Assembly (NCBI RefSeq): GCF_000714535.1
Contig: NZ_AUND01000040.1
Span: forward strand, 1-64,000
From: Thioclava pacifica DSM 10166
GTDB taxonomy: Bacteria > Pseudomonadota > Alphaproteobacteria > Rhodobacterales > Rhodobacteraceae
DNA length: 64,000 bases
Direction: 5' to 3'
Under the pieces are notes generated by a model. It was not told the origin of the DNA. It saw nothing but the letters and a program-made list of their open reading frames with translations, and made no database searches. Both the position numbers and the translations under genes were made by a program. Below, piece by piece: positions 56,173-63,380 of this stretch. Within the stretch, counting starts at the first letter, position 1; every line of letters begins with the position of its first letter.

Positions 56173-57554
56173 GCCGCCTCTCCTTCAGCTTTCTCTTTTT
56201 TCGGCAGATGCGCCGCGATGATCGCGGCGAGGCTTTCGACGGGTAGCGTGTCGCCCGCCTTGACCTTGCCGACCTCGAAATTCATCCGGCACGAGCCGCA
56301 GGAAACGACGAGGCTCTGGGCCTCGGTCTTCTCGATCTCGGCCATCTTGATGCGGTAGCCGGCGCGCTTGAGCTTGTCGGCCCGCTCGATCAGGAAGTTG
56401 CCTGCGCCGCCGCCGCAGCAGAAATTATAGGCGCGGTTTGACTCCGTCTCGTGCAGTTCCCAGCCGATCGCTTCGAGGATCGCGCGGGGTTCCTCGAAGA
56501 CGCCGCCGCCACGCCCGACCTTGCAGGGGTCATGCAGCGCCACGACGCGTTTTTCCTTCGACTTCTCGAGTTTGAGCCGCCCCTCCATCACCGCCTTGCC
56601 GAAATATTCCGACACGGTCATCGCGGTGAAGGGCACCGAATGGCCCACCGACTCCGCGGCCCCCCAGCGCATCGCGGGGAAGGAATGGCCGCATTCGGGC
56701 ACAATCACGATCTTCGCACCGATCTCGATGGCGACCTTGGTCAGCTTCTCGGTGAGCATCTTCTTGGTCGGCTCATGGCCCGCGAGCAGCCCGAAATTCG
56801 CGCCCTCATAGGCATCGGTGCGCAGCGTGTAATCGATGCCCATGTGATGCAGCGTCTCGATCGCGCCACCCGTGGCATCGCGGAAGAGGTGGATGTCGAG
56901 CCCCGACGTCAGAAGCAGCACTTCCGCTTTGGGTTTGTCGACCGGGATCTCGAATCCGAGCTTGTCCTGAAGATCCTGCACGCGGAACATGAACAGATCC
57001 TCGTCGGCGCCGAAGATCGTGCCATCCTCGGCCTGTGCCTCCTGCATGTAGCGCAGCTCGTCGGGCATCAGCCGTGCGGCCGAGAGCGCCGAGCGGTTGA
57101 GCGCGACGAGATCAGCGATATTGATCCCGGCAGGGCAGACCATGTTGCACCGGCCGCACATCGTGCAGGCGTCATAGACCAGCTCCTGCTGGGCGCGCAG
57201 ATCGTCGGCGGTGATATCCTTGAGCACATGCTTCTTGATCCAGCTCAGCGGCGACATCTCGCGGTCATAGACGCGCTTCATCAGGTCGAGCTTGTGGATC
57301 GGCGTGTATTTCGGATCTTCCGTCCCGAGATAGAACTGGCAGGCCTGAGCGCAGGCGCCGCAATGGACGCAGGCTTCGAGCTGGGTGGCGAGATTGGCGT
57401 CGATCCCCTTGAGAAAGACCCGCTTGGCGGCGGCGACGCGCTCCTCGTCGGAGACCTCCACCGGCTCGCTGACCAGATCCTTGATCGAGGCGGCCATGCC
57501 GTAAAACATGGCGAAGGCTTCGTCGAGCTCTTCTTTGGTGACAACTTCGGTCAT
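56169..57554 (-). CDS. Isp2: HdrD-like Fe-S electron-transfer protein
   Basis: This 461-residue protein has two N-terminal 4Fe-4S motifs (CVHCGACAQAC and CTMCGRCNMVC) and two C-terminal CCG domains: ALHDPCKVGRG with NFCCGGGAGN near the end and VVSCGSCRMNF. This matches heterodisulfide reductase subunit D and the Isp2 of Hyn-type hydrogenases. It should carry electrons between the hydrogenase dimer and the Isp1 cytochrome. It has no signal peptide, so it is presumably on the cytoplasmic side. Overlaps of four bases at both ends show tight coupling. Confidence 0.9.
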   Translation of the reverse strand: MTEVVTKEELDEAFAMFYGMAASIKDLVSEPVEVSDEERVAAAKRVFLKGIDANLATQLEACVHCGACAQACQFYLGTEDPKYTPIHKLDLMKRVYDREMSPLSWIKKHVLKDITADDLRAQQELVYDACTMCGRCNMVCPAGINIADLVALNRSALSAARLMPDELRYMQEAQAEDGTIFGADEDLFMFRVQDLQDKLGFEIPVDKPKAEVLLLTSGLDIHLFRDATGGAIETLHHMGIDYTLRTDAYEGANFGLLAGHEPTKKMLTEKLTKVAIEIGAKIVIVPECGHSFPAMRWGAAESVGHSVPFTAMTVSEYFGKAVMEGRLKLEKSKEKRVVALHDPCKVGRGGGVFEEPRAILEAIGWELHETESNRAYNFCCGGGAGNFLIERADKLKRAGYRIKMAEIEKTEAQSLVVSCGSCRMNFEVGKVKAGDTLPVESLAAIIAAHLPKKEKAEGEAA

Positions 57555-58204
57555 GCTTGAACCCCCCGGCGCCAGAACTTCACGCCCAGTACATAGCGGG
57601 ACGGAAGCAGCGTGATGACGTGGAACAGTTTCGAGAACGGGAACCAGACCAGCAGCAGCGCGATCGAGAGCATGTGGATGGCCAGTAGCGTCTCATAGGC
57701 GATGCCGAAATGAGTGAAGGTCAGGAGCCCGGTGAGGATGGGCAGGGTCGTGATGATCACGCTCGAGTAGTCGTTGAAGGTCGAGATGTAGCGCAGCACC
57801 GGATTGAAGATGCGCCGGCCCAGAAGCCACAGCAGAACCCCCAGCGTGACGCCCGCGATGGCGAGCACGATCGAGTTTGGCAGCGCGGGCCAGCCAAAGC
57901 CCAGCAGCCCCTCGAAGAACATCACATGCACCTTGTAGAACAGCAGCACGACGAGGAAGCCGAGATGCCAGATCCAGCCCGCGACATATTGGAACGAGAC
58001 TTTCTTCTCGAAGACCGGCGCAGGGACGAAGCGCGACCAGACGGTGCGCACGCCATGCTCGAAGAGGTGATTGTCGCGATTGGCGGAAAGCGGGCTCGAG
58101 CGCATCAGCATGAAGATGCCAAGGGTGCGCCACACCATGCCCAGAACGAAGATGATCCCGGCCCATTGCAGCGCGGGGCCGCGCGCGAAATCAAGCAAAC
58201 TCAT
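57551..58204 (-). CDS. Isp1: NarI-like cytochrome b membrane subunit
   Basis: This 217-residue membrane protein has five hydrophobic segments and histidines suited to haem b binding (YVAGWIWHLGFLVVLLFYKVH and LLAIHMLSIALLLVWFPFSK, then FHVIT). It resembles the gamma subunit of nitrate reductase, NarI. In Isp-type hydrogenases it joins the enzyme to the quinone pool. The ATG at 58204 overlaps the small subunit stop (TGATG), which supports this start over the longer frame. Confidence 0.9.
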   Translation of the reverse strand: MSLLDFARGPALQWAGIIFVLGMVWRTLGIFMLMRSSPLSANRDNHLFEHGVRTVWSRFVPAPVFEKKVSFQYVAGWIWHLGFLVVLLFYKVHVMFFEGLLGFGWPALPNSIVLAIAGVTLGVLLWLLGRRIFNPVLRYISTFNDYSSVIITTLPILTGLLTFTHFGIAYETLLAIHMLSIALLLVWFPFSKLFHVITLLPSRYVLGVKFWRRGVQA

Positions 58205-59325
58205 CAGCTTTTCTCCTTTTCGGCGGGATCGGGTTGGGCGGTAGGTTGCACGCCGGGCTGGGCCTCGAACGGGCCCTGCTTGTTGCGTTTCTGAACCGCG
58301 CGGCCGGCATAGCCTGCGCCCAGTCCCACCGCGGCACCCGCGAGCGCGCCGACGGCGAGCTCGGTCGTGTCGAGATGGGTGGCGGTGGCGAGCGGCGCGT
58401 AGAAGCTGCCCTTGTCCCAAAAATTCGGCTCCGAGCAGCCCAGGCAGCCATGGCCCGCCTCGATCGGGAAGGAGGTGCCCTCATTCCATTTCAGCACGGC
58501 GCAGGCGTTGTAGGTGGTCGGGCCCTTGCAGCCGAGCTTGTAGAGACACCAGCCCTCGCGTGCGCCCTCGTCGTCGAAGCTCTCGGCGAACTGGCCGCGC
58601 TCGTAGAAGGGGCGGCGATAGCAGCGGTCGTGGATGTTCTGGCCGTAGAAGACCTTGGGCCGGTTCAGGTGATCGAGCTCGGGCAACGCGCCGAAGGCGA
58701 TGAACTGCACCAGCACCGAGGTCATTACCGCGGGGATCGGCGGGCAGCCGGGCACGTTGATGATCGGCTTGTCGGTGATCACGTCCTGCACCGACACCGC
58801 GCCGGTCGGGTTGGGATCGGCCAGCGGGATGCCGCCATAGGCCGAGCAGGTGCCCAGACACACGATCGCTGCCGCGCCTTCGGCTACATGCTTGAGCGTG
58901 TCGATATTGCTCTCGCCCGCGGTTGTCGAATAGCCCATGTCCCCCGTCGGGATCGAGCCGTCGACCACCACGATATATTTGCCCCAGTTCGCCTTCATCG
59001 CCTCTTCGCGGGCCTCCTCGGCCGCATGGCCAGAGGCCGCCATCAGCGTGTGCTGGTAGTCGAGCGAGATCGTATCGAAGATGAGGCTTTCGACCGAGGG
59101 CGTGTTCGAACGCAGGAAGCTCTCGGCACAGCCGGTGCATTCCTGGAAGGACAGCCAGATCACCGAAGGGCGGTGCTGCGCCTCGAGCGCCTGTGCAATC
59201 TTCGGGGCAAGGGCGGGCGGAAGCGCGAGCAGGGAGGCGGTCGTCGCACAGAACTTCATGAAGCTGCGCCGGGAGATGCCGCGGGCCTGCATGCGTTCGC
59301 CCAAGGGTACGTGCCGTGTCGTCAT
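58204..59325 (-). CDS. hynS: [NiFe]-hydrogenase small subunit (Isp type)
   Basis: This 373-residue subunit has a Tat signal (ISRRSFMKFCATTASLLALP) that exports the folded dimer. The cluster ligands are visible: CTGCAESF, CLGTCSAYGG and VPGCPPIP for the proximal cluster, then HDRCYRRPFYERG, GWCLYKLGC and NACAVLKWNEG, and GHGCLGCSEP. A C-terminal membrane anchor (TELAVGALAGAAVGLGAGY) follows, then a Gly/Pro/Lys tail. AGGAGG precedes the ATG. It is the first structural gene of the hynS-isp1-isp2-hynL unit. Confidence 0.93.
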   Translation of the reverse strand: MTTRHVPLGERMQARGISRRSFMKFCATTASLLALPPALAPKIAQALEAQHRPSVIWLSFQECTGCAESFLRSNTPSVESLIFDTISLDYQHTLMAASGHAAEEAREEAMKANWGKYIVVVDGSIPTGDMGYSTTAGESNIDTLKHVAEGAAAIVCLGTCSAYGGIPLADPNPTGAVSVQDVITDKPIINVPGCPPIPAVMTSVLVQFIAFGALPELDHLNRPKVFYGQNIHDRCYRRPFYERGQFAESFDDEGAREGWCLYKLGCKGPTTYNACAVLKWNEGTSFPIEAGHGCLGCSEPNFWDKGSFYAPLATATHLDTTELAVGALAGAAVGLGAGYAGRAVQKRNKQGPFEAQPGVQPTAQPDPAEKEKS

Positions 59326-59747
59326 TTGGCGTCCTCCTGGTCGTATTCATAGGCAAGTCGGGTGCTCAGCCGCGCCAGCCCTGCGGCGATGTCGGAGGGC
59401 TGAGCGGCGAGAATGTCGGGGACCGTCGCGATCTCGATCTGGCGCGCGAGGGTGAGCCCCTCGGCGGTGCGGTGAATGACCCGCCAGACACCGGGAAATT
59501 CGGTCTCCCAGATCTCGGTGGGGCCGCCCGCTTCGATCGTGGCGCTGACCTCACCGCGCCCGAGCATGCGGTCGAACTCCTCAATCTCGGTGCCAAACAT
59601 CGGGATACCGCCAAGGTCGATAACCGTTCTTTCGCCGGTCTCGGCAAGCTTGCGCAGGGCATGTCGGATCTCGTGCAGGAGCAGCGGCACGTTGCCGGTC
59701 GCGCTCTTGGGCATGAAATCCTTCAGGGTCAGGCCATCTTCGGTCAT
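59322..59747 (-). CDS. HupH/HyaF C-terminal-like hydrogenase accessory protein
   Basis: This 141-residue single-domain protein has the HupH_C signature LGRGEVSATIEAGGPTEIWE followed by TEFPGVWRVIH. Usual HupH/HyaF proteins are nearly twice as long, with an N-terminal domain, so only the C-terminal half is present here. The family takes part in hydrogenase assembly. It overlaps the small subunit start (ATGA at 59322-59325) and the endopeptidase stop. Confidence 0.82.
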   Translation of the reverse strand: MTEDGLTLKDFMPKSATGNVPLLLHEIRHALRKLAETGERTVIDLGGIPMFGTEIEEFDRMLGRGEVSATIEAGGPTEIWETEFPGVWRVIHRTAEGLTLARQIEIATVPDILAAQPSDIAAGLARLSTRLAYEYDQEDAK

Positions 59748-60262
59748 GCCTCGATCTCCTCGGTCTGGGCTTGGGCGATCCAGCGGCTGGCGACCTCGAA
59801 AGCGGTCTGAGCGGCGCGCTCCATCGCTGCGGCGACGGGGGGGCTCAGCTCCAGTCCCCAGCCGATCTCGAGCGGCTCGATTGCGACAAGCGCGCGATAG
59901 CGGGGCAGGTCGCCGGTCATCCGCGCCATATCGAGCAGGTCGGTGATGCCGACCTCGTGCACGGTGAGTTTCCCGGTCCGCACGAAATCGTCCATTTCCT
60001 GACCTTCAAGCAGCCGCACCGTGCCGGGCGCCTCGCCCAGCCGCGCCGCGTCGAAGATGATCAGCGCATCCGCTGCGCCGATTTCCTCGGCCAGCGTGAA
60101 GGAGAGCGTGCCCGCGTCGATGAAGGTGACGCCGGGAAGATCACCGTGACGGGTCTCGAACATGGCCACGGCACGGGGGCCGGCGGCCTCATCGGTCAAC
60201 AGCGTGTTGCCAACGCCCATGGCGAGGATCGTCAGATCTGAGGGGCTGCGCGCGTCTCGCAT
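59744..60262 (-). CDS. hupD: Hydrogenase maturation endopeptidase (HupD/HyaD-like)
   Basis: This 172-residue protein resembles the nickel-dependent endopeptidases that cut the large-subunit tail. Its nucleus is ILAMGVGNTLLTDEAAGPRAV with a Glu ligand, FIDAGT (Asp ligand) and VHEVG (His ligand). In HybD these are Glu16, Asp62 and His93. It is coupled to the HupH-like gene by a four-base overlap. The likely substrate is the large subunit at 54448-56172. Confidence 0.88.
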   Translation of the reverse strand: MRDARSPSDLTILAMGVGNTLLTDEAAGPRAVAMFETRHGDLPGVTFIDAGTLSFTLAEEIGAADALIIFDAARLGEAPGTVRLLEGQEMDDFVRTGKLTVHEVGITDLLDMARMTGDLPRYRALVAIEPLEIGWGLELSPPVAAAMERAAQTAFEVASRWIAQAQTEEIEA

Positions 60263-60559
60263 GAAGGGGTCCCTTCGGCTTGATCACATTCCAATGGAGG
60301 AATGTTTCGACAAGATCGCGAAGGCTTCTTTGCGTTAAGACAAATTCCCGGAATGGACCGATTTTGACCTATGTCTTAAATTGAAAAATAAGATTAACTC
60401 ACTGAATATAAATACGAAAATAATTACATTTTTCACATGCGTGGGGCGCGCAAGCGGCAGATTTCCGGAAGCTCTGTTTTCGATCTTGGAGGCAGGTGGA
60501 AACCGTGTTTCCGATCGCGCTCGGGGCCGGTGTTCATCGCCCGGCGAGATCGGTGCAAA
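60263..60559. promoter_or_regulatory. AT-rich region between hypC and hupD, probable hydrogenase promoter
   Basis: The stretch at about 60315-60440 is strikingly AT-rich for this genome (AAATTGAAAAATAAGATTAA) and lies upstream of the leftward hupD-hynS-hynL operon, so it probably holds its promoter. A perfect 7-bp inverted repeat (ACATTCC at 60286-60292, GGAATGT at 60299-60305) sits just before the hupD start and may be a regulator site or leader stem. No FNR box or sigma-54 site was found. Confidence 0.45.
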
Positions 60560-60871
60560 TCATGATTCGTCGCGCGGACCCGACACCGGCGGGCGCGGCG
60601 GTTCACGATCGACCAGATCGGCGAAAAGATGGTCGATATCGGTCTCACCGCGGCGCACCATGTCGAGCGCGCTGAGCGCATCGGTGATCTGGCGCGCATC
60701 GGCCTCCGAGACCTTCTCGCGCGCGATGCCCAGATGCACGGTCACCCAGTCGCCCGGTGCAAGCTCGTCGATGAACGCGATATCCACGCGCTGCGCCTTG
60801 CCCGCGTGGTCGCAGATCGCACTGCTCGGACCCTCGAGCGAGAGCACCTTCATCGGATGGGCGAGACACAT
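60560..60871 (-). CDS. hypC: HypC/HupF hydrogenase maturation chaperone
   Basis: This 103-residue protein starts with the invariant MCLAHPMKV (Cys2), followed by DIAFIDELAPGDWVTVHLG, which together define HypC/HupF. It carries the Fe(CN)2CO group with HypD and delivers it to the large subunit. The start at 60871 has GGAG CAATCCC before ATG. The end is Pro/Arg-rich and slightly longer than usual. The other hyp genes (A, B, D, E, F) are not in this window. Confidence 0.9.
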   Translation of the reverse strand: MCLAHPMKVLSLEGPSSAICDHAGKAQRVDIAFIDELAPGDWVTVHLGIAREKVSEADARQITDALSALDMVRRGETDIDHLFADLVDREPPRPPVSGPRDES

Positions 60872-61207
60872 GGGATTGCTCCGTCGGTTCGTGGCCGTCA
60901 CTACGGTTTGACGACAGCGTCCGAGGATAGGCGCATGGGCGTATCGCGCAAGAGGGCGTGGGGAATCGTGATGTCGCAGCCGACCCAAGGGCGAAACACG
61001 CGCGTTCGGATCTACCGAAAAATCCGAGTTCAGACTGGTTTTTTGGCTGACGGCGGGCGGCTTGCGGAGCACAGCGTGAAGCGCGCAAATCGCGAAAAAC
61101 CGTCGAAATCGCCTGCCACAGAGTCACTTCCGCGATCATCGTTCCCGAAAAGGTGAGTGTTTTTTAGGCAAGCCGAGTCTCGATGGGCAAAAGGTTAACG
61201 CCCTGCT
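60872..61207. other. Intergenic region upstream of hypC and the guanidine riboswitch
   Basis: Together with the riboswitch leader, this forms a 575-base gap between hypC and the ABC transporter. The left part should hold the hypC promoter (leftward). No reading frame here has a credible start or matches a known protein, and no recognised element was seen. Confidence 0.4.
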
Positions 61208-61236
61208 TTGAGAAGCGCGCAGACGCGGGCTTTCAT
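61208..61236 (+). promoter_or_regulatory. Promoter of the guanidine riboswitch leader
   Basis: TTGAGA (61208-61213) and TTTCAT (61231-61236) are 17 bases apart, a fair sigma-70-type pair. The implied start near 61243 is just before the conserved riboswitch core, as expected for a 5' leader. Confidence 0.4.
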
Positions 61237-61242
61237 GAACGG

Positions 61243-61352
61243 GCAGGGCGCTTAGGGTTCCGTTGCCGACATGGCAGGTCTGGTCCGAGAAGTGCCACCC
61301 TTGCGGCAAATTCCGCACAGGGCACACGGCGGGCCAAAATCCCGGGAGATTA
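61243..61352 (+). promoter_or_regulatory. Guanidine-I (ykkC) riboswitch
   Basis: The conserved ykkC elements appear in order: TTAGGGTTCCG (61252-61262), a stem-loop leading to GGTCTGGTCCGAGAAG (61277-61292), and ACACGGCGGG (61324-61333) followed by AAAATCCCGGGAGA (61336-61349). This is the aptamer that binds guanidinium. The boundary is approximate. It lies about 100 bases upstream of an ABC transporter of the urea-carboxylase-associated group, a typical partner. Binding would be expected to switch the transporter genes on. Confidence 0.9.
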
Positions 61353-61364
61353 CTGCGCAGGTCT

Positions 61365-61399
61365 GACCCGCGCCTAATCTCTTGTTCCGCCAGCGGGTC
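61365..61399 (+). promoter_or_regulatory. Candidate expression-platform hairpin after the riboswitch
   Basis: GACCCGC (61365-61371) and GCGGGTC (61393-61399) can pair around a loop of 21 bases. It lies between the aptamer and the ribosome site and lacks a T run, so it may act on translation or with Rho instead of as an intrinsic terminator. Confidence 0.4.
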
Positions 61400-61446
61400 G
61401 GCCTCTACGCCATAGCACGGCGGGACGCATGCCAACGGGGAAGACC

Positions 61447-62514
61447 ATGACCAGAACGAAATTCCTGTCCGCCACGGCCCTCAGCTTGGGCGTTCTCGCC
61501 GCCTCCCTCTCGCCCGCGATGGCTGAGAAGAAAACCGACTTCAAACTCGCCTGGTCGATCTATGCCGGCTGGATGCCCTGGGGCTATCTGGAGAGCTCGG
61601 GGATCATGGACAAATGGGCCGAAAAATACGGCATCACCGTCGATATCGTGCAGATCAACGACTATGTGGAATCGATCAACCAATATACGGCGGGCGCCTT
61701 CGATGGCGTCTCGGCGACCAATATGGACACGCTTTCGATCCCCTCGGGCGGCGGCGTGGATACGACTGCGCTGATCGTGGGCGACTATTCCGACGGCAAT
61801 GACGCGATCATCTCGAAGACCGCGAAAACGGTCGAGGAGCTGAAGGGCACGAAGGTCAACCTTGTCGAGCTGTCGGTGTCGCATTACCTGCTGGCGCGCG
61901 CGCTCGATAAAGCCGGGCTGGCCGAGAAGGATCTGGCCGGTGTCGTGAACACCTCGGATGCCGACATGATCGCGGCCTTCGCCACCCCGGACGTCTCGAC
62001 CGTGGTGACCTGGAACCCGCTGGTGTCGGAAATCCTCGACACGAACCCGGATGCGATGAAACTGTTCGACAGCTCGCAGATCCCGGGCGAGATCCTCGAC
62101 CTGATGGTGGTCAATACCGAGACCCTCAAGGATAACCCCGAGTTCGGCAAGGCCGTGGCCGGGGCCTGGTATGAGGTGATGGCGAAGATGGCCGCGGGCG
62201 ATGAAGAAGCTCTGAGCGCGATGGCCGAGGCCGCGGGCACCGATCTGGAGGGCTACAAATCCCAGCTCGCCGCGACGGCGATGTTCTACGATCCGGCCAA
62301 GGCGGTCGCTCAGGCGGAAAGCGCCGAGATGCCCGAGACGATGACGATGGTGGCGAATTTCCTCTTCGACAAGGGGATCCTCGGCGTCGATGCGCCCTCG
62401 GCCGATTTCGTGGGTGTCGAATATCCCGACGGCAAGGTCACCGGCGATCCGGCGAATGTGAAGTTCCGCTTCGACACGACCTACATGCAGATGGCTGCCG
62501 ACGGCAAACTCTGA
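61447..62514 (+). CDS. ABC transporter substrate-binding protein, guanidine/urea-carboxylase type
   Basis: This 355-residue periplasmic receptor has a signal peptide (ATALSLGVLAASLSPAMAEK). It belongs to the NitT/TauT-like group annotated beside urea carboxylase genes: IYAGWMPWGYLESSGIMDKW, SINQYTAGAFDGVSATNMD and VVTWNPLVSEILDTNPDA. The riboswitch in front argues for guanidine, or a product derived from it, as ligand. GGGGAAG supports the ATG at 61447 over one at 61429. No guanidine carboxylase or hydrolase lies inside the window; it could follow to the right. Confidence 0.9.
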   Translation: MTRTKFLSATALSLGVLAASLSPAMAEKKTDFKLAWSIYAGWMPWGYLESSGIMDKWAEKYGITVDIVQINDYVESINQYTAGAFDGVSATNMDTLSIPSGGGVDTTALIVGDYSDGNDAIISKTAKTVEELKGTKVNLVELSVSHYLLARALDKAGLAEKDLAGVVNTSDADMIAAFATPDVSTVVTWNPLVSEILDTNPDAMKLFDSSQIPGEILDLMVVNTETLKDNPEFGKAVAGAWYEVMAKMAAGDEEALSAMAEAAGTDLEGYKSQLAATAMFYDPAKAVAQAESAEMPETMTMVANFLFDKGILGVDAPSADFVGVEYPDGKVTGDPANVKFRFDTTYMQMAADGKL

Positions 62515-62522
62515 GCTGACTT

Positions 62523-62549
62523 GCCCGGCCTTCGGGCCGGGCCTTTTCC
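62523..62549 (+). terminator. Partial terminator between receptor and permease genes
   Basis: GCCCGGCC-TTCG-GGCCGGGC (62523-62542) is followed by CTTTTCC. An attenuating hairpin at this place keeps receptor mRNA in excess of permease mRNA. Transcription must pass it to reach the rest of the operon. Confidence 0.6.
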
Positions 62550-62567
62550 GACAGCACGGGGTCGCCC

Positions 62568-63380
62568 ATGCGCCTACTCAACCGCCATCCCACCCGACCC
62601 GCAGGTGTCCTGCTTGCCGCGCTCCCCTTCGTGGCGGTGCTGATCGCCTATTGGATCGGCTCGGAAATCCGGCTTGCGGCGAACCCGCAGGACAAGCTCC
62701 TGCCCGCGCCCGCGACGATCCTGAACACCGCCGCCGGGCTCTTCACCGAGCCCAACAAGCGCACGGGCGAGATCCTGCTCTGGGCGGACACATGGGCAAG
62801 CCTGCGGCGTCTGGCGCTTGGTGTCGGGATCGGGGCGCTGATCTCGCTGACGGTGGGCGTGGGGATCGGGCTTTTGCCTTACGTTCGGCGGGGGCTGTCG
62901 AGCTTCGTCGCGGTGCTCTCGATGGTGCCGCCGCTGGCGTTGCTGCCGATCCTGTTCATCGTCTTCGGGCTGGGCGAGATCTCGAAAGTCGTGCTGATCG
63001 TGATCGGCATCACCCCCTTCCTGATCCGCGACCTCTCGCAGCGGGTGCTCGACATTCCCCACGAAGAGATCGTGAAGGCGCAGACACTCGGGGCCTCCAC
63101 TTGGGTCATCGCGCTGCGCGTCGTGCTGCCGCAGATCCTGCCGCGCCTGATCGCGGGGATAAGGTTGTCGCTCGGCGCGGCCTGGCTGTTTCTCATCGCC
63201 GCCGAGGCGGTCGCGGCCGAGGTGGGTCTTGGCTACCGGATCTTCCTCGTGCGGCGCTATCTCGCGATGGATATCATCCTGACCTATGTCATCTGGATCA
63301 CGCTGCTTGCCTTCCTGATCGACTTCGCGCTTAAGACGCTGTCGCGCAAAGCCTTCCCCTGGCTGGGAGGTGGGCTATGA
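62568..63380 (+). CDS. ABC transporter permease, guanidine/urea-carboxylase type
   Basis: This 270-residue membrane protein has six predicted segments and the EAA loop for ATPase contact (EEIVKAQTLGASTWVIALRV). The first part (VAVLIAYWIGSEIRLAANPQ) follows a short basic N-terminus. It belongs with the nitrate/sulfonate-type permeases. Its stop overlaps the ATPase start (ATGA at 63377-63380). No strong Shine-Dalgarno precedes it. Confidence 0.9.
   Translation: MRLLNRHPTRPAGVLLAALPFVAVLIAYWIGSEIRLAANPQDKLLPAPATILNTAAGLFTEPNKRTGEILLWADTWASLRRLALGVGIGALISLTVGVGIGLLPYVRRGLSSFVAVLSMVPPLALLPILFIVFGLGEISKVVLIVIGITPFLIRDLSQRVLDIPHEEIVKAQTLGASTWVIALRVVLPQILPRLIAGIRLSLGAAWLFLIAAEAVAAEVGLGYRIFLVRRYLAMDIILTYVIWITLLAFLIDFALKTLSRKAFPWLGGGL

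Noticed and set aside
60280-60295. TTGATCACATTCC as an FNR site before hupD
   Set aside because: Only the left half matches TTGAT; the right half lacks ATCAA.
60381-60911. Plus-strand frame across the AT-rich promoter and hypC
   Set aside because: Overlaps hypC entirely on the other strand and has no protein features.
61136-61435. Minus-strand frame of 99 codons over the riboswitch
   Set aside because: Its sequence is explained by the structured guanidine-I aptamer on the plus strand; no start signals.
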